This document shows positions 24,851-37,200 of a stretch of 64,000 nucleotides of DNA, one piece after another. The position numbers were made by a program, and so were the translations under genes. The notes under the pieces are model-generated. The model was given only the letters and a program-made list of their open reading frames with translations. It did no database searches and had not been told where the DNA came from. Every line of letters starts with the position of its first letter. Position 1 is the stretch's first letter. Where the stretch lies: NCBI RefSeq assembly GCF_048771995.1, contig NC_133063.1:17732063-17796062 (forward strand). The letters are read 5' to 3'. The DNA is from Taeniopygia guttata (lineage: Eukaryota > Chordata > Aves > Passeriformes > Estrildidae).

Positions 24851-24975
24851 GGGCGGCTCCTGGGCCCGGGCGGCTCCTGGGCCCGGGCGGTTCCTGGGCC
24901 CGGGCGGTTCCTGGGCCCGGGCGGTTCCTGGGCCCGGGCGGTTCCTGGGCCCGGGCGGCTCCTGGGGCCGGGCGG
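24851..24975. repeat. 17-bp GC-box minisatellite
   Basis: Seven consecutive 17-bp units plus a final partial one, each carrying GGGCGG followed by YTCCTGGGCCC. GGGCGG boxes begin at 24851, 24868, 24885, 24902, 24919, 24936, 24953 and 24970. The middle four units have TT where the outer ones have CT, and the last unit has one extra change. Proline/arginine/glycine repeat frames here are artefacts of the array. Confidence 0.95.
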
Positions 24976-25018
24976 AGCGCGGAGAGGGAAGCGGCCGGGC
25001 CTCATGGCGCGGCGCGCG

Positions 25019-25027
25019 CTGATTGGC
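25019..25027 (-). promoter_or_regulatory. Inverted CCAAT box (NF-Y type)
   Basis: On the minus strand it reads GCCAATCAG, the full NF-Y consensus, about 215 bases upstream of the OSTF1 ATG and just after the GC-box array. NF-Y sites work in either orientation and are common in divergent CpG-island promoters. Confidence 0.6.
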
Positions 25028-25140
25028 CGCGTGCCGCGCGGGGCCGGGACAGCGCCCGCGGCCGGCGGGGGCGGGAGGCGCCGGCCGGGGACGTGCCCTT
25101 CCTGCCGGCTGCTGCCGCGCCGCGCCCGGGCACCGCCGGC

Positions 25141-25168
25141 GTTCGTACCGCCGGCGTTCGTACCGCCG
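25141..25168. repeat. 15-bp tandem duplication in OSTF1 5' UTR/promoter
   Basis: Two tandem copies of GTTCGTACCGCCGGC (the second truncated), about 75-100 bases upstream of the OSTF1 start codon. Confidence 0.85.
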
Positions 25169-25241
25169 CCTCCCGCCGGACACCCGCGCCCCGGCAGCCC
25201 ATCGCCGTCGCGCCGCTCCCCAGTCCGTGCTTAGGTCAGCC

Positions 25242-25275
25242 ATGTCCAAGCCGCCACCGAAACCGGCCAAACCAG
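25242..25275 (+). CDS. OSTF1: OSTF1 coding exon 1
   Basis: ATG with C at +5 and an upstream GTCAGCC context. It encodes [11 protein letters not shown] plus one base of Gly12, followed by GTGAGG. Confidence 0.95.
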
Positions 25276-28200
25276 GTGAGGGAAGCAAAGAGCGGCCCGG
25301 CCTGTCCTCGCCGTGCGGAGCGCGACGCAACGCGCCGCTGCCGGCACGCGAATGGCTTGGGTTTCAGGTCTGCGCTTTCAGGCGGAGCCCAGGCCAGGGT
25401 AGGAGCGGACACAGCCGTCCTTCCGTTCCGGACCGCGCCCCGCCGCCATGAACCTCGGCACCTCACGGCGGTGACGGCGGGGCAGGGCTGCCCCTCCCGT
25501 GGCTGGAGAGCCGAGGGGGCTGCCGCGGGCGCCGAGTCTGGGCCGGACCCCGTGCCCGCCCTAGCTCGGGAGAAGGTTCGCCAGTGCTCCCAAGTCGGAG
25601 CCATCGCCCGGGGACAGGCTCCCCGTGTCGTGGGCTCGGCAAAGCCCTCTTGCCCCGGCCTTGCTCTTGCCGCGGTGCCCGGCGATGGCACTTGGAGCCG
25701 TGGCGTGCCCGGGCGGCGGTGGCCGTGCGGGGGCTGCTTGCGTAGCTTGAAATGCACAGGAAACCTTCTGCCCTTTTTAGAAACAGCGCTGAAGTACTCT
25801 GGGCTCGTGATTTCACGGATTGGCAATGTATTAGCGCGTAAAATTAGTTTTATAGTATAGTCTCATGCAACATTCTTCATCCTCGAAGGTGGAATCCACT
25901 GTTTTCAGTTGTAGGACTCCTAACAGACAGACTTTAAATGTGCTCCTCGAAATTCAGGTGTCAATGTGCACATCACCCTTTCTAGTGCATTTAGTCATCA
26001 ATGCATAATGTGTTGCTCCTGTGTTTTTTACAGAAAAATTTACTGCAAAGCCGATCTTCTAAGAAAATTAATAGCAACCGTAGTTTTTTCTAAAAAGAAA
26101 TTGAAAAGCTATTGGAAGTTGCACAATTTTAAATCTTAGCATAGAAGAGGCATTTTTCAGGTAAATACACATTCTTCTGTCACAAATTTAACCATTACCT
26201 TTAGGGTTTTGGGGTTTTTTAAGTGAGGAATTGGTCTGGAAAGTTTAATGTCTATTTATCATGTTTTTGTATCATCTGTCAGTGATAAGCTTAAATTCTT
26301 ACTTAGAAATTAAAAATCCACTGTGATTTTAATTAAATAGATAAGTAGTTGATGTCTCCCAAACCAGGATCATCTGATCCCTAAGTACATCCAAATTTCA
26401 ATTTTTTTTGCACTTGGAATACTGTTTAAAATGCCGATGTAAAAAAAAAAAATCTTAATTCTTAGCCTAATTTAGTATTTTCACTAGACAGATTATAAAA
26501 CACATTTCTAATTTGAAGTCAGTAAGTGCAGAAACAGTTTAGATCATTTAAACCATTAGTCTCATCCTGCCTGCAGAAGCAAAATCTGCTAAAGCTGTAA
26601 TTTCATCTTTAGAAGAACTTCCTCTGCCCTGTAGTTTGCTAAGCTTCTTTGTAAACAGCTTACTTGAAATGAAAAAGACAATAATAAAAGCATTGCTGTT
26701 GTGGACTCTTACTGAAAACACTCAGTACTGAGAACATCTGCAGGCTTCTGAAAGGATGTGGTGTTTCACAGCTGAATATGTGTGAAAAATGGGATTTTCC
26801 AGAGACATTGGTAACTAAGTTTTCTGTTTCTCAAGAAGATTAGTTACATTTAATGTAAGATTCTTAAGGAGTTAGAGGCTATAGCCCTGCCTGACTTACA
26901 GGAGCTCTCAGACTGAGAGCTCTCAGCTCTCAGACATATTTTGTCTAATACTAGGTGTCTCTACCTAGTTTCATGGGGTGCAGTTTGTGGTGTGTTTGAT
27001 GTGATAAAATGTAGACTGTCATGAAAAGGACAGGTTCCTTACCACCACCATCCCTTTCTGTTCCATTCTGAAACATGACAAGCTGGTGATGCTCTCAACT
27101 TTTTTATGTTCGGTTATTTGTATGTCTATGTAAGGTTATTTTATGTCTGATGAACTTGCTGAGCTGGTTTACCAGCATGAGTGCTTGACACAGCAAAAGG
27201 AAATTTGTAGGAGAAGGAAGACAAAGAAAGTAAAATGTCTTGCTAATGACTTTCAGAGCTGATTAAGGCTAATAAGATTAATTTTTCTAAATCCCTGACT
27301 TTTGAGGAGAGAAAATTTTATGGTATCTGTTGTTAGATTTTTTTCAAAGTAATTTTCTGAAAGTGATTGCCTTCTAGCATACTTCAAAATGCCTCTGTAA
27401 TTGCATGTCTAACTTCTGTATGTTATACAGAATACAGATAATATACATTTGACACTGTACAAGAATTTATTAGGGTTATGTACAAATAACCCTATTATTT
27501 AAAGACATAAATATAGAACTGCATATAGTAACATAGTTTCTACAGCAGTGGAAGGCTGTCTCTTTTGGTGCCATTTTGACTGTGCTTGCTAGAATATCTT
27601 GGTGCCTTTGGCCAAGCTGTGTTGATTTTTCTTCAGTGATTATTAGGTATCAAGTCTATAAGCTCTGTCAGGAAACAGCAAGCCTGCTTGCATTGCTGAT
27701 GAATTACTACAGTTCAGGACAGACAGAAGAGAAAACCAGACATTGATTGCTGTCATCCATTCCTGTGTGTTGGGGAAATAAGATGTGCAGATTGGACAGA
27801 GAAGGAAGGAAATATTTTGCTGGTGGGGAAGTGAAAATATATAGTGAAATAAATATCCTTTTTAACACACTGAGTCTTCACTGCTCAATTCAGGGATTTT
27901 GGACATTAGTGCTTTAAAAACATGGGGAAAAGAGGTAATACGAAGGAAGAAAACCAACTAGCTGTGACACTGTCATTTTCTTCAGTACATGAGAGCATTT
28001 TTTTCTGACAGATTGCTTTTCTGTAAATCCTGTTCTGTGCACAGCACATAAGGACTTCAGTTACGAGAGATGGTTTTGACATCAACATATGTTAGACAAT
28101 TGTGTTCATGAGCACTTGAGCTAGTCTTCTGGGTCTGTAGTCAGCCCTTGGGTAAGTGGTAAGATTGTTTCTAGAGACTCTGAAGTCTTTTAGCTTGTAG

Positions 28201-31200
28201 TGTTTTGAGGGTTTTTTTTTTAAGAAGTGTTTTGTTTTTCTCATGTAACTCTGTATCACTGTTTTCTAGCTATAGTTTTTATTTAGACTATCAAAAATGG
28301 AATGGAGTAGATGTTGAAAACAGCAGAAACGTACTTTTCTGTCAGCATTTTGCAAGAGTGGGGTTTCCTCTCCATCTTTAAGAAATCTCTTGATGTCTCA
28401 AACAACATTATTTTTTGCAGAGTTCATACCATGTTGAATATTAATCCTGTTTACAAAAGTTGCTTTTTCAGTCCTTTGGATTTGATGAGCTTTAATGGCT
28501 TCTGCTTAGTTGTCTGTTACTTAAGCAGTGTTTTCTTGAAGAGTGCTGTCTGGTGATGTCTTTCTGATTAGAGCCTTATGTAGTGTGCAGCAAAAGCTTT
28601 TGGGGAGATGAAAGGGGTGTTCCAATATTTTTTAAAAACCTTACTTTCATGTTCACAGTAAGGTTTGTTAATCCTGGCCTAGAGTTGACACATTTATATT
28701 TTATGGAGAAATACCAGCCTTTGTACCAAGGAAATTAGAGTTTTAAATTACTCCAGTTGAGAGGGAGGCAGGAGGAAACATAAGGATTTAACATAAAGGG
28801 TTGCTACCTCAGTGCGGGGTTGTTGACTTTTCTCTCAGCTGTCTGAGTAAAAGTAGGATTCTTGACAAAAATACTTAGTTTGAGTCATAAACAAGTTCAC
28901 CCCAATTCTAAGGTGAAGTAGGAGATGTGACAGCATTCACAGGAGCGGAACACTCACATTGAGTCACATGCCTAAGGCCTTGGCAGTAGGCTTTAAATTT
29001 GGCATAAGTGATGGTGGTTTGGGTTTCTTCTGTACTCAAAAAAAGATTTCTGTTAGCTAGCAAGATTGAGCATGTGACTGTGGGGAGTTACACTGCAATC
29101 ATCAGGTCTGTGGGGAGAAAAATGTCAGATAAACAATTAAACAGTTCCCAGTCTGCTTTCAATATGAATTATAAACTTTCATTTCTGACCTCAACACCTC
29201 TTATTGCTGCAAGTTGCTGAGACCTCCAGAAAGTTTCCTGTAAGTGAAGGCATGCTGGTATTCATACAAATAAAATTGATAAGAAATGGAAGATTTTAGC
29301 ATCAGGCTATGACAGTGCCATTGTGTTCATTTATATCTTCTGTGAGAGTATTTTTTTACTCCTGATTTTCTGAAATGAAATGACATTTGTTCCTTCCATT
29401 ACAGATACTGATTAGTGCAGTCCATGATTGTTCCTGAACACCTGTTTGTCATCTAGGCTGGCACCAGTCTATCCTTTTCATTTTTTAGTATGCCCTTCCC
29501 CCCTCCCCCCACATGTACTCTCTGTGTTCACTTCCCCTTTCTCACCAGTGTTACTTAGAAGTTGAAGATGGTTCTCTAAACACTGGGGACTCCACCTTTT
29601 TCTGTCTCCATTGTGGCAATCCTTAAATGCTGTGTAGAACTCTGCTGTGTCTGTGAGCAAAATGCCAAAGTACAAACGGCACTCCTGTAAAAAGTATTTC
29701 TGATACGTTTTTTTGTACCTGTTTGGAGGCCTGTGTGCAAAGCACCTTGTTTTCCATTTCTGAATGCTACAGGCCTGGGCCAGAGAGGCTATAAAGCTTC
29801 CCAGAGGAAAAGGACCTGAGGTTGACAGCTGTCTGGACATGAGCCAGCCCAGGTAGGCAAGAAGGCCACTGGCATCCTGGCCTGCATGAAAAGTGGTGCG
29901 AGCAGCAGACAGTATCTGTCCCCCTGTACTGGGTGCTGGTCAGGCTGCACCTCAAGTCTTGTGTCCAGTTCTGGGCCCCTCACTACTAAAAAGACACTGA
30001 GGTGCTTGAGAGAGTCCTGAGAAGGGCAGCGGAGCAGGTGAAGGGTCTGGAGAGTAGGTGGAATGAGGAGTGGCTGAGGGAGCTGGGGATGTTTATCCTG
30101 GAGAAAAGGAGGCTCAGGACCCCTTATTGCTTTGTATGACTATCTGAAGAGAGGTTGTACAAAGGTGTGTGCTTTCTTCTCGTCCCAAGTGACAAGTGAT
30201 GAGAGAAAATGGCCTCAAGTTGTGCTGTGGAAGTTAGGATTGGATATTAAGGAAAAATACATCACTGAAATTGTTTGTCAGGTATTGGAAATTGACTTGG
30301 CATATTTTCACCTTTTGGGCCATTTGCTACAGGTGGGGGTTCAAATTAGTTGTTTTCAATCAAGTTGGTGTTTGAGTAACTGATTCTGAACTGTTTCTGT
30401 CTAGCATTATGGCAGCAAGGAGAAAGGTGGCTGATGAGAGGCCAGGATTAGGTTGAACCATTTAAGAGGTTGATAGACTTGTGGTTTTTTAACTAACCGT
30501 AGATTACCATAGTCAATTCTGATTTTCTACAGCACAGAGATTACCCCTCTGTGTACTGTGGGCACTGACAGTGCATTAGGACACACAGTGAGTCACTTCA
30601 TCTTGAGTTAGTTATTCTGATTTTATGGTAGTCTTGAGCTACTCAATATAGCTAATGAAAAGATGCTGCATCAGGATCAATATGATTAGTAGCACCTTAT
30701 TCGACTCAGTGAGATTTGATTATGGCTCTTTATGGTATATGCTCACAAAAGACTCATATCAGTCCAGTGGGGCCAAGCCTTGTTAGGTCCTGTGAACATT
30801 GGCTTACCACCATCATTATTTTGTTTAAAATATGCATGTTTTGAACCAAGGACCATGTTGGGGTGGTTTTTGTTTGAGTGTGTAATATTAATTGACAGCT
30901 AATGAAATTCCATTATCTCTCCTTTGATGCTGAAATTTCAGCCTAACACAAATACCTAAGTAAGTAATGCCATGCAAGTATAGGTTGGTTTTTTGGGTTT
31001 TTTTCTTTTTTAGCTTTTCATTAGGTGGGTTGAAAGCAAGTAAGAGAGAGTGGAGAATGTTTTGGTGGTAGAGGGGATTTTAATGCTAATGTCTGTGGCT
31101 GTTTAGAGAAGCTGGAGTAAAAGAACAGAAAGGAAGTGGGGGAAAAAAAAGTCATCTGAGAGAAACAGCAACTCCTTGTTGCTGTGCTCGTTACTTAGCA

Positions 31201-34200
31201 CTTCTATGGAAGCATTCTTCTGTTAATGGTACTGCAGTTGATTAAAAATAAACCTCAAAGTTGTAGGAAGAAAACAAAAATCTTTCAGTCTTTTTAGAAA
31301 ATTGTGTTTTGGTTTTGTGAGGTTCTTTTAATATTTAGCATTATGAAGCACAGCAGGTATTTCTCTTCAGAAGCTGCGTTTTTAAGCTGTCATGACTGTT
31401 TAGTTTCTCTGTTTCATTGCTTTTATGCACTTAGTGGGGAAAGGATCATCTTAGAATTATGAGTTGTATATTTCCCTTCCTCAGAAAAAGCTGGAGGAGT
31501 TTATAGGAAAGGTATTCACAATAAATCAAAGGGTGTGGGGTCAGCCCAACCTGACATTAGGTTTATGTTGCTAGTTACAGAGTTAGTTTGACTCCCTTAC
31601 TGTGATGCATTGCCGAAGGGAGAGTGACTTGGGATGTTTGTACCTGTTAAGTATGTAGATTTTTTGCTTGTCAAGTAGTTGATTTACAGATGTTTATTGC
31701 AAATTCCATAAGAAGGGAGAAGACAATCTTATAACTGAAGTTTGGGATTTGTGAGACTGAAATATTACTGGTTAATGTCTCAAATTTGCAAAAGCAGGGT
31801 GTGCTTTGCTGATGATACGGAAGATCAGGTGGAGAGAGCGTGTGCACCAGAGGATGACCACAACAAATCAGCCCATGTTTATCAAGAAACTGCGGTTTGA
31901 GCCAGATAAGGGAAGAGGCCTATAAGTGTTTTATCATGTCTTCCCTTACACAGCTGGCTCAGGTGTGAAAACTCCCGTCTGTGGGGAAGGTATCGGACAT
32001 TCACACTAAGCCTGAAGTTACTCACCCTGCTAGTGGGGTATAACTAACTCAACTATGCTGACTTGAAAGGCAGATGTCCTATCTTAGGAGATGCCGTAAA
32101 CCATCCAAAACCGCAACCCCAGACTAATTTCTGAAGCCTTCCACCAGAGAGAACTGCAGATGTTCTACAGTGTTCTATCAGAGTGTTAATTTCTGCTCCC
32201 CTCTCAGAGATACCTGGGCATTCCCACCTGAACCTGAGCATATGGTAATACATTTAACTTTGTGCTTCATGGGTTTTTCTCTATGGATCACAGTTGTGAC
32301 TATCACTTTGATATGGACATCAAAATTGCTAGTCTTGTCACTGGGTCCATGGGTGGTGATATCTATCTCTTCCTATCCTTTCTTTCTTTATTTCTTCTCC
32401 TAACTTCTTCTGGAAATAAAATTCCAGTCAAGGCCTTAGTAAATGCCCTGTATCTGGTTAAGTTAAAGCTGGCTAAATTAAAGTTTCTGAAGTGCCTTAG
32501 TTTGTCTGGATTTTGCTTCAAAATTTGCCAAGTACCTAATTCTACCTTAATGTTCTGAAAATTTGCATGTAAAGGTTTGTTATTGAAGATTTTTGTTGTT
32601 TCTCTTGTACAGTGCTCTAAATTACTCAAACAACCTTCCCCATAACCCACCGAGCAGACCAGCGCACAGCAGGACTGAAAAGAATACCCCTTGGAATCTG
32701 TCCCTGTGCTTAGAAAAAGACTTGTTGCAGGACAGATCACTGCTCTGTGCTTCCATGTACTTTTCTTTTAAAATGGATACTCCTCTCATTAATCATGCTG
32801 AGAATAAAGTAATTCATGTGTGCCTGGTGCACTGAAATTTTAAAAAAGTACATGTGCTCTGTGTTCTAGTTACTTTGTCCTTTAAAAGTATGTGATGGGA
32901 AGGTGCTGTCAGTCAACTTTGTTAAGTTCAAATCAGTGCTCGTTACTGGTTCGCCATCCTACCAGAATCTTGAAATATGGTTTATACTAGAGAGATGGTC
33001 GTAAGTGGAAACAAGAGGAAGACCTCAGGTACTTTCTACATTTTTGTGTCCTCCAAAGCAAAAATTACTGCCAGTGCAAGCTCTGTCTGTACATCTAGAG
33101 ATAGGTATTGCCAGATAAAAGTACTCACAGTGATGACAGGTACTCACATGCCTCATAACATACAATTTCTCTGTGTTTGCAGAACGAGAATTCAACTCTA
33201 ATATGCCCTTTGCATGCTAACATTTTATTTTAATCTTCTAGACTGAATTTTTGCATTTGAATTTGGTACAAAAAATCAAAATTTACAAATGCTAAAGTTC
33301 TCTTGTTCTGAGCTCTTAAATGAAGCAAAGTAAACAGGCTAAATATCTTTTTATCAAGAAATTTTTAAAAGATTGGTGCCAGTAATGAGTAGTGTTTAAC
33401 TTCAATATAAAGTACTATGAAATTAATATTCACGAGACCTGTAGTTCTATAGATGCAGATCTGTACTTTGTATTTCATCACAGAATAATGTTTTAGTGTG
33501 TGTTGGTCTGTCTGTGACACCATAGTTGGACATTTGAGGAAGTAACTCTCTGTTTCAGGTTTATGGAATTTTAAGAAACTCCACAAACAAATGAACAATG
33601 AATTGCCTTTTGTTTAAACAATGTGCTAGCCATACTCTAATCAGCATCAGTATTTCCAGACTTCTTTGTCTCCACAGGTGTGATAGCTTTAGATAATCTG
33701 TTGACACGTATGCAGTATATTAGTATGAAAGACACATGAAACACACCAATGCATGTTTCTACTTTCTCCCTGTCTTCTGCCATCTTCTCATTTCCTCTTT
33801 TAATATTTCTTACTCTCCCCTTTTGTTGTCCATTTCCTCCTCTTACATTAAACACTGAAAATCAGTGCATGATTGTTGCATTCTTCATAGTGCAGTTCTG
33901 TCTTTTGTTTTTGTGTCTTCTGTGTGAGAAAGCCAAGAAGGGTCAGTACTCCTGTCTTCCATCCTGTTGTGTCATCTCTTGTTCTTTGTTTTTTCTTTTT
34001 TTTTCTTTCTTGTTTTTTTTTTTTTTTTTGTCATTGTTGCTTGGCTTCTCCACAGCTGCAGTTCACGTTTCATGCTAAAGCTCTTTGGTCCAGGATGCAT
34101 TACTGTGTGCTGTCCTTGTTCATCATCACTGTATGGGTAGTAAACATCACTCAGGTTTCATTCTTTTTAGCAGTTACCACAGTTTGAAGTATTTTGTTTC

Positions 34201-37200
34201 TAGGGCAAAGGTTTGAGACGTGTTGGACCTTCTGTGTCTAGGAAATGGCTGCTGTGTGAAAGAGAGAACCAACCAATAAAGCCAAATTGAATTCCTCTTA
34301 CTAAAAATTAGGAACTGGGAGAAGCAATTACATATTGGGAAAAAAATATGTATAGTATCTACATGTACTTGGCAATGTGTTTACACAGATTCATCTTATT
34401 TTTGTAGTTTTACATACTCTTAGTCACAAGAAGCCTGAGAATAGAGAACTACAGAAATGTCTTGCTTAGTTGTGCCTTGGCAAGTGTGCCTTGGCATTGC
34501 TATTGCTAGGGAATATCCAGAGGCATTTGAAAAATAGTTTAAGAGCCACCCCAAGGAATGCTGCAAAATTGCAGTTGGGTACCATCCTCCTTTCTCAAGG
34601 TGGTCAGCGTATTCACCTTCAGAATGTCATTTCTAAGTTAAAGTTAACTTTCTAAAATGTTCGCTTTTGTGAGTAGGATTTTAGATACTGGGACTGAAAA
34701 GACTACATCTAGTAGAAAAAAATTTACAAAATTCTAGAGATTATGTTTCTTAATTAGAAATGTAAAGGCTTATTCTTGAGACCTACTCAATCATTCCTGC
34801 TTATCTCCATTTAATAAACCATATGAAGCATTGGATTTTACAGTATGGCCTTTGGTAGTAAGTTCATTAGTTTCTCTGAGGACACAAAATAACCTGGACC
34901 TAATGTGACCTAAGTGACACATTCTCCTGATGGGTCAAACTCTGCAATTTTATACAAGTTAATCTGTATAAACACAGAGAGTGTAAGAACCTATTTGTGT
35001 AACCTACACTTGCAAGTTTAGAACATTTAAAAGTAAATGAACCTACATGCTTAAGACTTCAGGTACCTAAAAGTAAACAATACAGAGCAGTCTGCCTAAT
35101 ATATTTCTCTCATAAGTTCAATGGACTCCAGCAGTTTGACTAATTAAATTATGTAATGTGCATGTTTCTTCTATATTATACTTTCTGTTCATGCTCTTGA
35201 AATGTACCTTTTGAATTGTAAACATAAAGTTTGTAGGGAAGCTTCTTTTGCAGTGTATGAAATTTAATTAGAACCTCTCTGCATTAAGGTTATTTTTTCT
35301 CGGCTTGAATGCTGCTGTCAGTCCCTCCAAAGTGCCCTATTAAAACATCGGTTAGCCAGTCACTGGAATTACAAACCCTATGCCATATTTTAAACATCTG
35401 AATAGAACAGGACATCAGTTGTACATTATATAGGACTTTGAGACCATTTGACATTTTTCTTTATGAATTCTGTGTTACTGCATTGTTTTCCTAATAATGA
35501 CTGCAAGTAAGTGTAAGAACATGTTGGTGACATTGGTCATTGGTTTGTTTCTTTCTTCATTCCTTAATTCTTTTGTCATTTGACATATTTGATGTTAGCA
35601 ATAATACATACACATGTATGAGTGTGTGAGGGTATATATGAGTGAAATTACTTTTTCCTCAGAAATCAATGACAACACATCTGTTGCTGAGTGAGCTATA
35701 AAGACCGTGTTAAGTGTGAAGAAGAGGTTACTTACATGTAACTTACCAGGTGGCCAGTTTCCTTCACAAGTCATGTTGCTGGGTTTTTAACTCCGGCTGC
35801 TGAGTCTTTTCATCATAATTTTCTTTGATAGAGGTATAGCACAAAATCATTCAGCAACCGGCGTTAAGCTTAAGGAATGTATTTGGATTTAAGGGCTGCA
35901 TTTAAAGGCATTATACTGGTACTGACTTCTTAATTGCGTTTTGTTTTGGTTTTTTTTTAGGGCAGGTTAAAGTATTCAGGGCCCTGTATACATTTGAGCC
36001 CAGAACGGTAAGTACATCTAAACTTCAGTTGTATGATAGTCTTTCTTTTAACCTTGTCCATAATATTGCTTCAATTCTGCTATTATTGGCATATTAGACT
36101 TACTGTACTGAATTTTTAATAAACTATTGATGGATAGTCATTCTTAATGTGAATAAAACTGATTAATCATCAGTCACTTTTAAGAACAGCTCTGTTTAAA
36201 AGCAGCATGCTTTCTTCTGTAGTATCAGTTGCCTACAATTAAAGCTCAGAAATCTTGAATAATTTGTTATTTATTCCAAAGACAGCAATGATAGTTGAGA
36301 CCTAAGAGATCTGGATAACTGGGAGCAACCAAAAAGAGTTCCCAAATGAAGTTAACAAACCTAAGCGATATTTCAGTGTTTCTTTTGCACAGTGCTTTGT
36401 TGGAAAGGCCACAGTCTTCCTCTGTTGCTAGAAAGTCTTTGTGTCTTCCTGTGTTGATCCAGAAAGTTAGCTGTAAGCAAGTCAAACTATGGACTGTCAG
36501 GCTGTTGTCTTGGTGATGGAGAATTTGAGTTATCATTCTTTTGAATGAAGAGATTAATGTGTTCTGACTTATCCAGACATTTGTTTTTCCTACATACACC
36601 CATTCAAATATATTTGATTACTTTTTTTTTTTTTTTTAAGCCAGATGAACTGTACTTTGAAGAAGGAGATATCATTTATATCTCAGACATGGTGAGTCTA
36701 AGACATCCCACACAGACTGACTATTTCTGAGATGCAATATATCCCATCTAAAATATTTTCCGTTTTCTCTGCAGAGTGATACAAATTGGTGGAAAGGAAC
36801 TTGCAAAGGGAGAACTGGACTAATTCCAAGCAACTATGGTAAAGTCTAGAATATTTTTATTTGGTAAGATCATTGACAATTAAAGGAATTCACTAAATAA
36901 AAAGACATCTTCTCAAAAATAGACCACAGTATTGGTACTTAACAGTACTCCACCATGTACTGAATACGTCTATCTGCAGTATCAGTTACCACTGTACATC
37001 AGCAGTGGAGAAGCTACCTTGTGTTTTTATAACCTAGGGATAGCTTGAGTTTGCTGAGTGTTCATGTTTCTAGTTATGCACTTAACAGAAACTGAGATAC
37101 TGTTTTGAGGGGAAGAACACTTGAGTCTGAAGAATGGAGTTTTGCTTGCCTTTTGCTGTTTTTTTTTTAGTGAATATATTCTGCCACAGAAAACATTAGT

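Larger units (their letters stand above)
24480..25740. promoter_or_regulatory. CpG-island, probable divergent NMRK1/OSTF1 promoter
   Basis: About 1.2 kb of very GC- and CpG-rich DNA. OSTF1 coding exon 1 lies inside it. NMRK1 transcription, on the opposite strand, most likely starts in its left part, since the NMRK1 ATG at 22631 is preceded by a splice acceptor and no other CpG-rich start region lies between. Elements seen: a CRE-like TGACGTCC, an array of GC boxes and an inverted CCAAT box. No TATA box is seen. The start sites and the first NMRK1 exon cannot be placed by eye. Confidence 0.75.

Noticed and set aside
24477-25860. Open frames of up to 255 codons around the NMRK1/OSTF1 promoter, including Gly-Pro-Arg repeat proteins
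   Set aside because: They are artefacts of GC-rich DNA and of the 17-bp minisatellite. Only the short OSTF1 exon 1 is coding.
27472-27497. Inverted repeat TAGGGTTAT / ATAACCCTA with a telomere-like TTAGGG
   Set aside because: Only one TTAGGG-like unit per arm, so it is not an interstitial telomere array and is too short to claim more.
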